Source: Rhodospirillaceae bacterium SYSU D60007 (GTDB lineage: Bacteria > Pseudomonadota > Alphaproteobacteria > Reyranellales > Reyranellaceae). Taken from it: DNA of 48,132 bases. The stretch lies in assembly GCA_003574685.1 (NCBI GenBank), contig QOCQ01000031.1, forward strand, positions 1 to 48,132, written 5' to 3'. The notes under the pieces were generated by a model. The model searched no databases. It was given only the letters and a program-made list of their open reading frames with translations, and had not been told where the DNA came from. Below, one piece after another: positions 8,348 through 17,617 of this stretch; position 1 is the stretch's first letter, and each line of letters opens with the position of its first letter. The position numbers were made by a program, and so were the translations under genes.

Positions 8348-9976
8348 ATGCTGAATCTTCCCCGCTGGCAGAACTGGACCATAACCGGCGTCACCCTGCT
8401 CTCGCTGCTGCTGGCTCTGCCCAACCTGCTGCCCGGAGCGGTGCTGCGCTACCTGCCGAGCTGGTATGCCAACAACGTCATCAATCTCGGCCTCGATCTG
8501 AGCGGCGGCGCCCATCTGCTGTTCGATGTCGATATCCGCAGCGTGGTGCGCCAGCGGCTGATCGATCTGTCGGATAGCATCCGCATCGAGTTGCGCAAGC
8601 AGCAGCTCCAGGCACGGGACATCACGAGCGACGGAACCGCCCTCACCCTCACCCTGCGCGAAGGCACTGATGCGGCCCGGGTGGCGCAGGTCATCCGAGA
8701 TATCGAGCCGGGGGTGCTTGATGTCACCAACCCGTCGCCCACCACCCTGCGCGTCGCCTATACCCAGCAGGAGCTGACCCAGCGCCGGCAGCAGGTGCTC
8801 GATCAGTCGATCGAGATCGTGCGTAAACGCGTCGACGAGACCGGCACCAAGGAACCCACCATCCAGCGCCAGGGCGACGAGCGCATTCTGGTGCAGGTGC
8901 CCGGAGTCGAGAACCCCGACGAGCTGATCAAGCTGATCAGCACCACGGCCAAGATGGAGTTCCGGCTGGAAGGCGTCGGCGCCACCATCCTGCGTCCCAC
9001 CAAGGAGGGCTGGGACCAGGTCTGGCCCGAGCTCGCCGCGAGCGAGCGCTGGCAGAAGGAAACCAACAAGACGCTGATTGCCGAGGAGATCTGCCGCCGC
9101 CAGCCATCCGCCTGTATGCCCGTCAGCCGTCGCGTGGTGGTGAGCGGCGAAGAGCTGACCGACGCGCAGGCGACCTTCGACCAGCAGACCAACCGGCCAA
9201 TCGTCAGCTTCAGGTTCACCACCAGCGGCGGGCGCGCTTTCTGCCGCGCCACCACAGACAATGTCGGCAAGCCGCTGGCCATCGTGCTCGACGAGCGCGT
9301 GATCAGTGCGCCCGTGATCCAGTCGTCGATCTGCGGCGGCAGCGGCATCATCACCGGCAACTTCACGGTGCAGCAGACCAACGAGCTGGCGCTGCAGCTT
9401 CGCTCTGGCGCCCTGCCCGCGACATTGACCGTGATCGAGCGGCGCACCGTGGGCGCCGACCTTGGTGCGGATGCCATCCGCGCCGGTACCATCGCGGCGA
9501 TCGTCGGCACGGTGCTGGTCATCGCCTTCATGTTCCTCGCCTACGGGCCGATCTTCGGCGGCTTCGCCAATCTCGCCATGGCCGTGAACCTGCTGATGGT
9601 GTTCGCGGGCATGTCGCTGCTGGGTGCCTCGCTGACCTTGCCGGGCATTGCCGGCCTCGTGCTGACCGTGGGCATGGCCGTCGATTCCAACGTGCTGATC
9701 TACGAGCGCGTGCGCGAGGAGCAGGATCTCGGCCGGCCACCGATTTCAGCGCTGACGGCAGGCTATGAACGCGCCCTGTCGGCGATCATCGACGCCAACC
9801 TCACAACGCTGATCGCAGGTATCCTGATGTTCGGCTTCGGTTCGGGACCAATCAAGGGTTTCGCGACCACGTTGTCCCTTGGCCTGCTGACCTCGATGTT
9901 CAGCTCCATCATCTTCACCCGCATGGTGCTGGGCCTCTGGCTGCGCCACCGCCGCACCAAGGCTCTGGTGATCTGA
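8348..9976 (+). CDS. secD: Protein translocase subunit SecD
   Basis: SecD forms, with SecF, the proton-driven motor that completes protein export by Sec. The 542-residue protein has a first membrane segment near 12-30, the family motif GLDLSGGAHLLFDVD near 44-58, a periplasmic P1 head region, and five C-terminal membrane segments with the motif AVDSNVLIYERVREE. The ATG at 8348 was chosen because MLNLPRWQNW is a normal SecD N-terminus; the frame stays open further upstream but overlaps yajC. The periplasmic head carries several cysteines (ICRRQPSAC, AFCRAT, SICGGSG) that could form disulfides. secF follows after seven bases. Confidence 0.96.
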   Translation: MLNLPRWQNWTITGVTLLSLLLALPNLLPGAVLRYLPSWYANNVINLGLDLSGGAHLLFDVDIRSVVRQRLIDLSDSIRIELRKQQLQARDITSDGTALTLTLREGTDAARVAQVIRDIEPGVLDVTNPSPTTLRVAYTQQELTQRRQQVLDQSIEIVRKRVDETGTKEPTIQRQGDERILVQVPGVENPDELIKLISTTAKMEFRLEGVGATILRPTKEGWDQVWPELAASERWQKETNKTLIAEEICRRQPSACMPVSRRVVVSGEELTDAQATFDQQTNRPIVSFRFTTSGGRAFCRATTDNVGKPLAIVLDERVISAPVIQSSICGGSGIITGNFTVQQTNELALQLRSGALPATLTVIERRTVGADLGADAIRAGTIAAIVGTVLVIAFMFLAYGPIFGGFANLAMAVNLLMVFAGMSLLGASLTLPGIAGLVLTVGMAVDSNVLIYERVREEQDLGRPPISALTAGYERALSAIIDANLTTLIAGILMFGFGSGPIKGFATTLSLGLLTSMFSSIIFTRMVLGLWLRHRRTKALVI

Positions 9977-9983
9977 GACACCG

Positions 9984-11180
9984 ATGTACAAGCCCATCCG
10001 CCTGCTGCCGCGCAAGACGAACATCGACTTTCTCGGCAAACGCGTGCCGGCGCTCGTGCTGTCGACAATCGTCAACATCGCAGCGATCGTGCTGGTGTTC
10101 ACCGTCGGCCTCAATTTCGGCATCGACTTCCGCGGCGGTATCGCGATCGAAGCCAAGTCCCTGAAGGGCGATGCCGACCTTGCCGAAACCCGGCGCATTA
10201 CCAGCGGCCTGGGACTGGGCGAGGTTTCGCTCCAGGAGTTCGGGGCCAGTGACACGATCCTGATCCGCATCCAGCGCCAGGAAGGCGGATCCGAGTGTGT
10301 CGCCAACGCCAGCCGCCTGCTGGCCAAGGCGATGGGCCAGGGCTGGGGCGTGCGACCGGTGGCCGACGCGCAGTCCGGCAATCTGGAGATGACCGCGCCT
10401 TCCAGGATCGGGGAGGAGCAGGCTCGCGCTGCGGCCAGGGCACTGGGACTGCCCGACAATCTGGTGCAGTCCGGTCCGACACCGACTGTCGTGACCCTGG
10501 AACGGGACCAGCGCGACGAATGGTGCCAGCAGGTGGCCATTCTGGTGGCACGGGATGCGCTTTCGAGCACCTACGAATTCCGGCGGACGGAAGCTGTCGG
10601 ACCCAAGATCGGCAGCGAGCTGCTGACGGCCGGTCTGATCTCGGTCGGCCTGACCCTGGTGGCCATCGTGATCTACGTCTGGGTAAGGTTCGAGTGGCAG
10701 TTCGGCGTCGGCGCCCTGATCGCCATGCTGCACGACGTGCTGACCACCGTCGGACTGTTTGCCATCACCCAGATCGAGTTCAATCTTGCGGCTCTGGCGG
10801 CGCTCCTCACCATCGCCGGCTACTCGATCAATGATACCGTCGTCGTGTTCGACCGGGTTCGCGAAAACCTGCGGCGATACAAGAAGCTGTCGCTGATCGA
10901 GCTGCTGAACGTGAGCACCAACGAGACGCTGTCACGCACGATCATGACCTCCGGCACGACCGCCCTGGCGATTCTGGCGCTGGTGATATTCGGTGGCCCC
11001 GTGCTCCACAGTTTCTCGATAGCCATGCTGTGGGGCATTTTCGTCGGCACCTATTCCACGATCTGGATCGCCAACGGAGCGCTGGTCTACACGAATTTCC
11101 GGCCCGACCGTATGTCCGGCGGTAACGAGAAGGACGGCCAGGACAAGACCCGCTCCCTCGACGTCCGCGCACGGCCATAG
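9984..11180 (+). CDS. secF: Protein translocase subunit SecF
   Basis: The 398-residue protein has the SecF motif LNFGIDFRGG near residues 43-52 and the membrane core VIYVWVRFEWQFGVGAL and TIAGYSINDTVVVFDRVREN. It is longer than the roughly 310-320 residues common for SecF, because the periplasmic part (about residues 85-200) is enlarged and contains cysteines (SECVAN, DEWCQQ). It pairs with SecD, whose head region also has extra cysteines, so the two may be oxidatively stabilised in the periplasm (inference). The C-terminal 25 residues are charged. In related genomes secF is often followed by the Mth938-like gene, but here two antiporter genes intervene. Confidence 0.95.
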   Translation: MYKPIRLLPRKTNIDFLGKRVPALVLSTIVNIAAIVLVFTVGLNFGIDFRGGIAIEAKSLKGDADLAETRRITSGLGLGEVSLQEFGASDTILIRIQRQEGGSECVANASRLLAKAMGQGWGVRPVADAQSGNLEMTAPSRIGEEQARAAARALGLPDNLVQSGPTPTVVTLERDQRDEWCQQVAILVARDALSSTYEFRRTEAVGPKIGSELLTAGLISVGLTLVAIVIYVWVRFEWQFGVGALIAMLHDVLTTVGLFAITQIEFNLAALAALLTIAGYSINDTVVVFDRVRENLRRYKKLSLIELLNVSTNETLSRTIMTSGTTALAILALVIFGGPVLHSFSIAMLWGIFVGTYSTIWIANGALVYTNFRPDRMSGGNEKDGQDKTRSLDVRARP

Positions 11181-11332
11181 CGGCCTCCCACCGGCTCTAC
11201 CCTGCCGGGAGCGCAGCGCTGCGGACGAGCGCGCTTGCTTGATGGTTGCCCGGTCAACCATACTGGCGAAATCGGCAGACGACTCCTTGAGATTGCCGGT
11301 TCCCGCCACTTTTCGCAGGATCTGCGCCATCG

Positions 11333-13099
11333 ATGCCGCACGAGACCCCGCTGATTGCCACCATTGTCGCGGGCCTCGGGCTTGCTTTCGTCCTCGGTGC
11401 ACTGGCTAACCGCATCCGCCTGCCGCCACTGGTCGGATATCTGCTGGCCGGTGTGCTTGTGGGGCCACACACGCCGGGCTTCGTGGCCGACCAGAGCCTT
11501 GCGTCGGAACTGGCCGAGCTCGGCGTCATCCTCCTGATGTTCGGCGTCGGCTTGCACTTCTCGCTCAAGGATCTGCTTTCGGTTCGCGCTATCGCCATTC
11601 CGGGCGCTGTCGGCCAGATTCTCCTGGCAACGGGGCTTGGCGTCCTGCTCGCGCTCGGGCTGGGATGGTCGCTGGGCGGCGGCCTGGTGTTCGGCCTGGC
11701 CCTGTCGGTGGCCAGCACCGTCGTGCTGCTGCGCGCCATGCAGGAAAGGCGGCTGATCGAAACGGAGAAGGGGCGCATCGCCGTTGGCTGGCTGATCGTC
11801 GAGGATCTGGTGATGATCCTGACGCTGGTCCTGCTGCCGGCGCTGTCACCTGTCATGGGCGGCCGCGAGGTCGCCAGCAACGAGGCCATGGCGGAGCGCC
11901 TCGCGCCCGGTTTCCTCGGCGTACTCGCACTTACCTTTGTGAAGGTCGGCGCCTTCGTGGCGCTGATGCTGCTGGTGGGACGACGGCTCATCCCCTGGCT
12001 GCTGCACGTCGTCGCCCATATGGGTTCGCGCGAGCTCTTCCGGCTGGCCGTGCTGGCCATTGCGCTCGGCGTCGCCTTCGGTTCCGCCAAGCTGTTTGAC
12101 GTCTCGCTGGCGCTGGGCGCGTTCTTCGCCGGCATGATCATGAGCGAGTCGGAACTGAGCCACCAGGCGGCGCAGGATACCTTGCCGCTGCGCGATGCCT
12201 TCTCGGTGCTGTTCTTCGTCGGCGTGGGCATGCTGTTCAACCCGCTGAGCCTGGTCGACAATCCGCTGCCGATCATCGCCACGCTGCTCATCATCATGAT
12301 CGGCAAGTCGGCAGGTGCCTTCCTGATCGTGCTGGCGTTCCGCCACCCCGTCGCCACGGCACTGACCATCTCGGCCAGTCTGGCGCAGATCGGCGAATTC
12401 TCCTTCATTCTTGCGGGCCTGGGCGTCCAGCTCGGCCTGTTACCGGAACAGGGGCGCGATCTCATCCTCGCCGGCGCCCTGCTCTCGATCGTGCTCAACC
12501 CGCTCGCCTTTGCGGTCGCCGACCGGGCGCGGCCGCTGATCGAGAACATGCGGCTGTTCGGGCACCGTCGCGAGGCCACCGCGGTGGCGGGCGGCGATGC
12601 CGCGGCGGCGGCTGACGCCGCTGTGCCGGCCGATCCCGAATTGCCAAGGCAGACGCAGTTGACGGATCATGTCGTGCTGGTTGGCTACGGACGGGTCGGC
12701 GGCCTCGTCGGCGAATCGCTGAAGGCCAGCAGCCAACCGTTCCTCGTGATCGAGGACGCCGATCTGATCGTGGCGCGGCTGCAGGCGGAAGGGATTGAAA
12801 CCATCGTCGGCAATGCCGCCGGCGCCGATATCCTGAAGGCCGCAAACCTCGGCCAGGCCAGGCAATTGCTGGTCGCCATTCCCAATGCCTTCGAAGCCGG
12901 CCAGGTGGTCCAGCAGGCCCGCGCTGCCAATCCCGAGCTCCAGATTGTCGCGCGCGCCCATTCTGACGCCGAAGTGGATCACCTCACGAGCCTGGGGGCC
13001 AATATCGTGATCATGGGCGAGCGGGAAATCGCGCTGGCCATGATCGAAGAATGGAAACGCCGCAACGCGGCGCCGCCGGACACGTCATCGGCCGCATAG
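11333..13099 (+). CDS. YbaL-type monovalent cation:proton antiporter with TrkA-N domain
   Basis: The 588-residue protein has an N-terminal Na+/H+ exchanger domain of about 12 membrane segments (residues 7-400; GYLLAGVLVGPHTPGFVAD and LGAFFAGMIMSESELSHQAA) and a C-terminal TrkA-N nucleotide-binding domain (about 440-565) with VVLVGYGRVGGLVGESL. Proteins of this CPA2 type (YbaL, KefB/KefC relatives) move potassium out in exchange for protons under control of the nucleotide domain. A closely related gene faces it tail to tail two bases away. The pair splits the usual secF-Mth938 neighbourhood. The direct substrate is not shown by sequence. Confidence 0.9.
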   Translation: MPHETPLIATIVAGLGLAFVLGALANRIRLPPLVGYLLAGVLVGPHTPGFVADQSLASELAELGVILLMFGVGLHFSLKDLLSVRAIAIPGAVGQILLATGLGVLLALGLGWSLGGGLVFGLALSVASTVVLLRAMQERRLIETEKGRIAVGWLIVEDLVMILTLVLLPALSPVMGGREVASNEAMAERLAPGFLGVLALTFVKVGAFVALMLLVGRRLIPWLLHVVAHMGSRELFRLAVLAIALGVAFGSAKLFDVSLALGAFFAGMIMSESELSHQAAQDTLPLRDAFSVLFFVGVGMLFNPLSLVDNPLPIIATLLIIMIGKSAGAFLIVLAFRHPVATALTISASLAQIGEFSFILAGLGVQLGLLPEQGRDLILAGALLSIVLNPLAFAVADRARPLIENMRLFGHRREATAVAGGDAAAAADAAVPADPELPRQTQLTDHVVLVGYGRVGGLVGESLKASSQPFLVIEDADLIVARLQAEGIETIVGNAAGADILKAANLGQARQLLVAIPNAFEAGQVVQQARAANPELQIVARAHSDAEVDHLTSLGANIVIMGEREIALAMIEEWKRRNAAPPDTSSAA

Positions 13100-13128
13100 C
13101 TTCATGGTTCGACGGGTTCGTCATGAAG
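13100..13128. repeat. Repeat family A half-copy, coding for an antiporter C-terminus
   Basis: This single arm (CTTCATGGTT...TCATGAAG) differs from the other family A arms in its middle. It begins one base after the stop of the plus-strand antiporter and contains the stop codon and last codons of the minus-strand one, whose tail KLHDEPVEP is encoded by the repeat. The repeat has thus replaced or extended the end of a gene. Confidence 0.75.
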
Positions 13129-14844
13129 CTTCTTCGGGACCGGCTCGACCTGGCTGAGAATGTGCTCGGAGATGCCGCGGGCAATTTCCTGTTCGCCCAT
13201 GATGATGAAGCTGGCGCCATATTTCTTCAGGTACTCGACCTCGGCGTCTGAATGGGCGCGCGCAATGATCTCGAGGTTCGGATTTGCCACATGGGCATGC
13301 TCGATGAGATTGCCGCTCTCGAACGGATTGGGAATGGCGCTGATCAGCCACCGTGCACTGGCAATGTTGGCGGCATCCAGCATGCCGGGCTGGGCGGCGT
13401 TGCCGGCGATGACCTCGACATTGCGCCGGCGCAGGTCATCGATGATCGCCTTGCTGTCCTCGATCACCAGGTAAGGTTGCCCCGCCGCCTCGAGCGTCCG
13501 GGCAACAAGGCTTCCGACGCGGCCATGTCCTACCAGTACCGCGTGATTGGTCAGGCTGGTCACCGGCAGCTCGGGAATCTCGGGTGCTCCCGCCATGTCC
13601 GGCGCGCCATCGGCCTCCCGGGGCCTGGGCCGCGGTACCAGGCGCTCCAGCCCGACCACCAGCAGCGGATTGAGGAAGATCGAGAGGATCGCACCAGCCA
13701 GGATGAGATCGCGGCCGGCCTCGGGCAGGAGCTTCAGCTCCACGCCGAGGCTTGCCAGGATGAAGGAGAATTCACCGATCTGCGACAGGCTGATGCCCAG
13801 CGCGACAGCAAGCGGCAGCGGATAGCGCAGCGCCGAGACGATGAATGCTGCGGCCGCCGTATTGCCGATGACGATGATCAGGAATGTCGCCCCCACCAGC
13901 AGGGGCTGCCGCAGCAGGATTGCCGGATCGAACAGCATGCCGACCGAGACGAAGAACAGCACGGCGAAGGCGTCGCGCAGGGGCAGTGTTTCCTGCGCCG
14001 CGCCCTGGCTGAGCTGGGACTCCGCCAGCGTGATGCCGGCAAAGAAGGCGCCCAGGGCAAACGAGACGCCGAACAGTTCCGCGGCGCCCAGCGCGACGCC
14101 GAGCGCGATGGCCAGCACCGCCAGCCGGAAGAGTTCGCGCGAGCCGGTGTGCGCGACGTAGTGCAGAATCCATGGTATCAGGCGCCGCCCGACCACCAGC
14201 ATCAGCGCGAAGAACGCCACGACCTTGGCGAGCGTCAGTGCCAGCGCCCCGCCCACCGTGTGCGGCGCGAGGAATCCGAAGAGGCCGTTCTCCGCGCCGC
14301 CCGGCCGTCCCTCCTGGCCGCCAAGAATGCCGGCCAGTGCCGGCAGCAGGATCAGGGCAAGGATCATCGCGAGATCCTCGACGACCAGCCAGCCGACCGC
14401 GATCAGCCCCCGTTCGGATTGCAGAAGGCGCTTCTCCTGAAGCCCGCGCAGGACTACGACCGTGCTGGCGACCGAGAGCGCGAGGCCGAACACGAGCCCT
14501 GCACCAACCGGCCAGCCCATCATCTGGGCCAGCGCGAAGCCAAGCGCCGTCACGAAGGCCATTTGACCCAGGGCACCGGGAAGGGCGATCCATTTGACCG
14601 AGAGCAGATCGTCGAGCGAGAAGTGAAGGCCCGTGCCGAACATCAGCAAAATCACGCCGAGCTCGGCAAGCTGGCGCGCAAGCTCCTGGTCGGCGACAAA
14701 ACCGGGGGTGAACGGGCCGATCAGCACGCCCGCGACGAGGTAGCCGACGATGGGCGACACCCGCAGCCGATGGGCGAGCGTGCCAAGCACCAGCGCGAGT
14801 CCAAGGCCCACGACCAGGGTCGTGATGAGGGAGGTACTCGCCAT
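13102..14844 (-). CDS. YbaL-type monovalent cation:proton antiporter with TrkA-N domain (paralogue)
   Basis: This 580-residue protein has the same plan as its convergent neighbour: an exchanger domain (VGYLVAGVLIGPFTPGFVAD; LGAFFAGITLAESQLSQGAA) and a TrkA-N domain with AVLVGHGRVGSLVARTL. Sequence is shared along the full length, so the pair arose by duplication with inversion or by joint acquisition. Differences are concentrated in the linker before the nucleotide domain and at the C-terminus, which is KLHDEPVEP encoded by a repeat arm. The likely role is potassium/proton exchange for pH or electrophile stress. It is transcribed towards its partner and could be regulated through overlapping transcript ends. 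Confidence 0.9.
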   Translation of the reverse strand: MASTSLITTLVVGLGLALVLGTLAHRLRVSPIVGYLVAGVLIGPFTPGFVADQELARQLAELGVILLMFGTGLHFSLDDLLSVKWIALPGALGQMAFVTALGFALAQMMGWPVGAGLVFGLALSVASTVVVLRGLQEKRLLQSERGLIAVGWLVVEDLAMILALILLPALAGILGGQEGRPGGAENGLFGFLAPHTVGGALALTLAKVVAFFALMLVVGRRLIPWILHYVAHTGSRELFRLAVLAIALGVALGAAELFGVSFALGAFFAGITLAESQLSQGAAQETLPLRDAFAVLFFVSVGMLFDPAILLRQPLLVGATFLIIVIGNTAAAAFIVSALRYPLPLAVALGISLSQIGEFSFILASLGVELKLLPEAGRDLILAGAILSIFLNPLLVVGLERLVPRPRPREADGAPDMAGAPEIPELPVTSLTNHAVLVGHGRVGSLVARTLEAAGQPYLVIEDSKAIIDDLRRRNVEVIAGNAAQPGMLDAANIASARWLISAIPNPFESGNLIEHAHVANPNLEIIARAHSDAEVEYLKKYGASFIIMGEQEIARGISEHILSQVEPVPKKLHDEPVEP

Positions 14845-14939
14845 CGTCGCGTTCTCTGGCCTCGCTGCTCTGATCCTTGAGGATCGTACAGGTGTGCGTT
14901 AGCCATCCGAAAGGCAGAATTCCCGACAGGACCTGCATC

Positions 14940-15332
14940 ATGCCCGAGCCCACCGACAAGACCCTGCCGACGCCTGACCCCCGCGAACGGCAGCTTATCC
15001 AGACCTACGGGCCCGGACGCTTCCGCATCAGCGACGTCGATCACACCGGCGCCGTACTCGTCTTGCCGCAGCGGACCACCCCCTGGTCTGTCGCCACGGC
15101 CGACGAGATCGCGGCGGATAATCTCGGCCCCATTATCGAAGCCACGCCGGCTGTGGAGGTGCTGGTCGTCGGCTGCGGTGCCCGCGCCAGCTTCATCCCG
15201 CCGTCCAGGCGCAGCGAACTCAGGGCCTATGGCCTGGTCCTGGAGGTGATGGACACCGGCGCCGCATGCCGGACCTACAACGTGCTGCTGGCCGAAGGCC
15301 GCCGCGTCGCCGCCGCCCTGCTCCCGCTGTGA
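14940..15332 (+). CDS. Mth938-like domain (DUF498) protein
   Basis: The 130-residue protein belongs to the Mth938/NDUFAF3-like family: the conserved core is YGPGRFRISDVDHTGAVLVL near residues 21-40, followed by VEVLVVGCGARASFIPP near 75 and GLVLEVMDTGAACRTYNVLL near 100. The mitochondrial relative NDUFAF3 helps assemble respiratory complex I; the bacterial role is not settled. In many alphaproteobacteria this gene follows secF, which supports the assignment, although two antiporter genes separate them here. The ATG at 14940 was chosen because MPEPTDKTL matches the usual short leader. It converges with the ABC gene 12 bases away. Confidence 0.85.
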   Translation: MPEPTDKTLPTPDPRERQLIQTYGPGRFRISDVDHTGAVLVLPQRTTPWSVATADEIAADNLGPIIEATPAVEVLVVGCGARASFIPPSRRSELRAYGLVLEVMDTGAACRTYNVLLAEGRRVAAALLPL

Positions 15333-15344
15333 TTGGCTGCCGCC

Positions 15345-17123
15345 CTATTCCGCGGCGCGGTCGAACTGGAGTTCGGCGAGGCGGGCGTAGAGACCGCCGC
15401 GCGCGGCGAGCTCGCGATGCGTGCCGCTGTCGACAATGCGGCCCTGGTCCATCACCACGATGCGGTCGGCCTTGAGCACGGTGGCCAGCCGGTGGGCCAC
15501 GATCATCGTGGTGCGGTTGCGCGTAAGACGGTCCAGCGCCGTCTGCACGGCAAGTTCGCTCTCGGCATCGAGCGCGCTGGTCGCCTCGTCCAGCAGCAGC
15601 ACATGGGGATCGCGCAGGATGGCGCGCGCGATCGCGATGCGCTGGCGCTGGCCGCCGGACAGCCGCACGCCGCGCTCGCCAAGGAAGGTGTCGAGCCCCT
15701 GCGGCAGGGCTTCCAGAAACTCCAGCGCATGCGCCGTCTCGGCTGCAGCGCGCACCTCGGCGTCGCTGGCATCCGGCCGGCCGTAGCGGATGTTCTCGCG
15801 GGCACTGGCCGAGAACAGCAGCGGCTCCTGCGGCACGATCGCCAGCCGGCTGCGCAGCTCGGCCAGCCGTATCTGGCTGATGTCCACGCCGTCCAGCCGC
15901 ACCTTGCCCGATTGCGGATCATAGAATCGCAGCAGCAGGCTGAAGACCGTGGTCTTGCCGGCGCCCGACGGTCCGACCAGCGCCACGCTCTCGCCCGGTG
16001 CCACCTGCAGCGAGAAATGATCCAGCGCCGCGGCGTCCGGACGAGCCGGATAGCGGAACGAAACATTCTCGAATGAAACCAGCCCGGAGCCCGGACTCGG
16101 CAGCGCCAGCGGTACCGCGGGCTCTGCCACCGGCGAGCGTGTCGCCAGCAGTTCCGCGATGCGCTCCGCGGCACCTGCCGCGCGCTGCAGATCGCCCATC
16201 ACCTCGCTGACCGCGCCAGCCGAGCCGGCCACCACCACGGCGTAAAAGACGAAGGCCGACAGGTCACCCGCGGTGATCCGGCCGGACAGCACGTCGTGGC
16301 CGCCGATCCAAAGCAGCAGACCCACGGCGCCGAACACCAGCAGGATGACGATGCCCGTCATCAGCGCGCGCTGGAAGATGCGCCGCCGCGCCGTATCGAA
16401 GGCGCTCTCCACCAGCCCGGCGAACTGCCGGGCTTCCCGCGCTTCGTGGCCAAACGACTGCACCGTGCGGATGGCATCGGTGCGCTCTGCGGCAAAGGAC
16501 GTGACATCGGCGATGCGTTCCTGGCTCTGCCGCGACAGGCGGCGCACCCGGCGGCCCAGCACGATGATGGGCACCACGGCCAGCGGCACCACGGCCAGCG
16601 CCAGAAGCGTGAGCCTGGGGCTGGTGATCACCAGCATCACCGCGCCGCCGAGGAACATCAGGCCGTTGCGCACGGCCAGCGACACCGAGGTGCCCACCAC
16701 CTGCTCGATCAGCGTGGTGTCCGTCGTGAGCCGGCTCATCACGTCGCCGGTGCGCGCCGTCTCGAACCAGGCCGGGCTCAGCTTCAGTATCTGCGCAAAG
16801 CCGTCCCGCCGCAGGTCGGCGACGACCCGCTCGCCCAGCCACGAGACGAAATAAAACCGCGAGGCCGATGCCAGCGCCAGCACCGCGACGGCAACAAGCA
16901 GCGACGCCAGCGCGTAGTCCAGCACATCGCCTCGCCCTGCCGCGAATCCCAGATCAATAAGCGCCCGCAGGCAGGCGCCGAACGCCAGAACCGTGGCCGC
17001 AGCCACCATCAGCGCCAGCAGCGCCAGCGCTACCTGCCTCCGGTAGGGCCGCAGGTAAGGAAGCAGCAGCCGCAAGGGCCGCAAGTCGCGCCGTCTTCCG
17101 GTATCCGCGGCGTCAGCCGTCAT
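15345..17123 (-). CDS. MsbA-like ABC transporter, fused permease and ATPase
   Basis: The 592-residue half-transporter has six membrane segments (about residues 20-320) and a nucleotide-binding domain (about 340-580) with Walker A VGPSGAGKTTV, ABC signature LSGGQRQRIAIARAIL, Walker B VLLLDEATSALD and the switch histidine in IVAHRLATV. It resembles lipid-A-flippase/MsbA and mitochondrial-type exporters and would work as a homodimer. The start at 17123 (MTADAADTG) leaves 16 bases after the cyaY stop; the frame is open further upstream but overlaps cyaY. Substrate unknown; the co-directional frataxin gene makes an iron-sulfur or glutathione-linked export conceivable but unproven. Confidence 0.9.
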   Translation of the reverse strand: MTADAADTGRRRDLRPLRLLLPYLRPYRRQVALALLALMVAAATVLAFGACLRALIDLGFAAGRGDVLDYALASLLVAVAVLALASASRFYFVSWLGERVVADLRRDGFAQILKLSPAWFETARTGDVMSRLTTDTTLIEQVVGTSVSLAVRNGLMFLGGAVMLVITSPRLTLLALAVVPLAVVPIIVLGRRVRRLSRQSQERIADVTSFAAERTDAIRTVQSFGHEAREARQFAGLVESAFDTARRRIFQRALMTGIVILLVFGAVGLLLWIGGHDVLSGRITAGDLSAFVFYAVVVAGSAGAVSEVMGDLQRAAGAAERIAELLATRSPVAEPAVPLALPSPGSGLVSFENVSFRYPARPDAAALDHFSLQVAPGESVALVGPSGAGKTTVFSLLLRFYDPQSGKVRLDGVDISQIRLAELRSRLAIVPQEPLLFSASARENIRYGRPDASDAEVRAAAETAHALEFLEALPQGLDTFLGERGVRLSGGQRQRIAIARAILRDPHVLLLDEATSALDAESELAVQTALDRLTRNRTTMIVAHRLATVLKADRIVVMDQGRIVDSGTHRELAARGGLYARLAELQFDRAAE

Positions 17124-17139
17124 GTTCGTCCTGCCGGGT

Positions 17140-17463
17140 TCAGCCAAGCTCGACGGCAATGCCGGTTGCCGCCTCGAGCTCCCTGGCCAGAAGCGCGATC
17201 AGCTCCTGCCCCTGCCGTGTATCGCGCCATGTCTGCGATCCGTCGTCCAAAGCGAAGTGCCACGCGCCCGACTGCGGCGATGAGACCCAGATCTGCTGCG
17301 TCGGCGCGTGCTTGTTGATCACGTAGGTGCCGCCCTCTTCGAGCGTCACGTTCAGGATGCCACCCTCGTAGTCGACCTCGGCCGCGTCGGCCAGCGCCGA
17401 CTCCATGCGCTCGGCCAGTCTGTCAAGCAGGCGCGTTGCGGTGGCATCGAAGCTCGCGGTCAT
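17140..17463 (-). CDS. cyaY: Iron donor protein CyaY (frataxin homologue)
   Basis: The 107-residue protein has the frataxin fold signature: an acidic first helix (FDATATRLLDRLAERMESALADA is the region, residues 5-27), an acidic strand start VDYEGGILNVTLEEGG, and the strand block YVINKHAPTQQIWVSSP with SGAWHFALDD. Frataxins bind ferrous iron and tune Fe-S cluster assembly with the IscS/IscU machinery. The start at 17463 gives the normal length; the longer open frame upstream runs into the promoter region of rpmE. The gene precedes the ABC exporter by 16 bases and is divergent from rpmE. Confidence 0.93.
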   Translation of the reverse strand: MTASFDATATRLLDRLAERMESALADAAEVDYEGGILNVTLEEGGTYVINKHAPTQQIWVSSPQSGAWHFALDDGSQTWRDTRQGQELIALLARELEAATGIAVELG

Positions 17464-17562
17464 GGTACTCGCCGGCAAGTCATTTAAATTCAATATGTTA
17501 GCCGCGGTATAGCAGGCGACCGGGTGGACAACAAGCGATCCGCGTGCAGGCCGTCTGAAGCC

Positions 17563-17591
17563 TTGCTCCTCGCCACCTCCTCCTATATAAG
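17563..17591 (+). promoter_or_regulatory. Candidate sigma70-type promoter of rpmE
   Basis: TTGCTC at 17563-17568 and TATAAG at 17586-17591 are separated by 17 bases and lie 26 bases before rpmE. The AT-rich CTATATAA patch is unusual for this GC-rich window and supports a promoter. Confidence 0.5.
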
Positions 17592-17617
17592 GCGCGGCTC
17601 GCACGCGGAGAGCCGCC

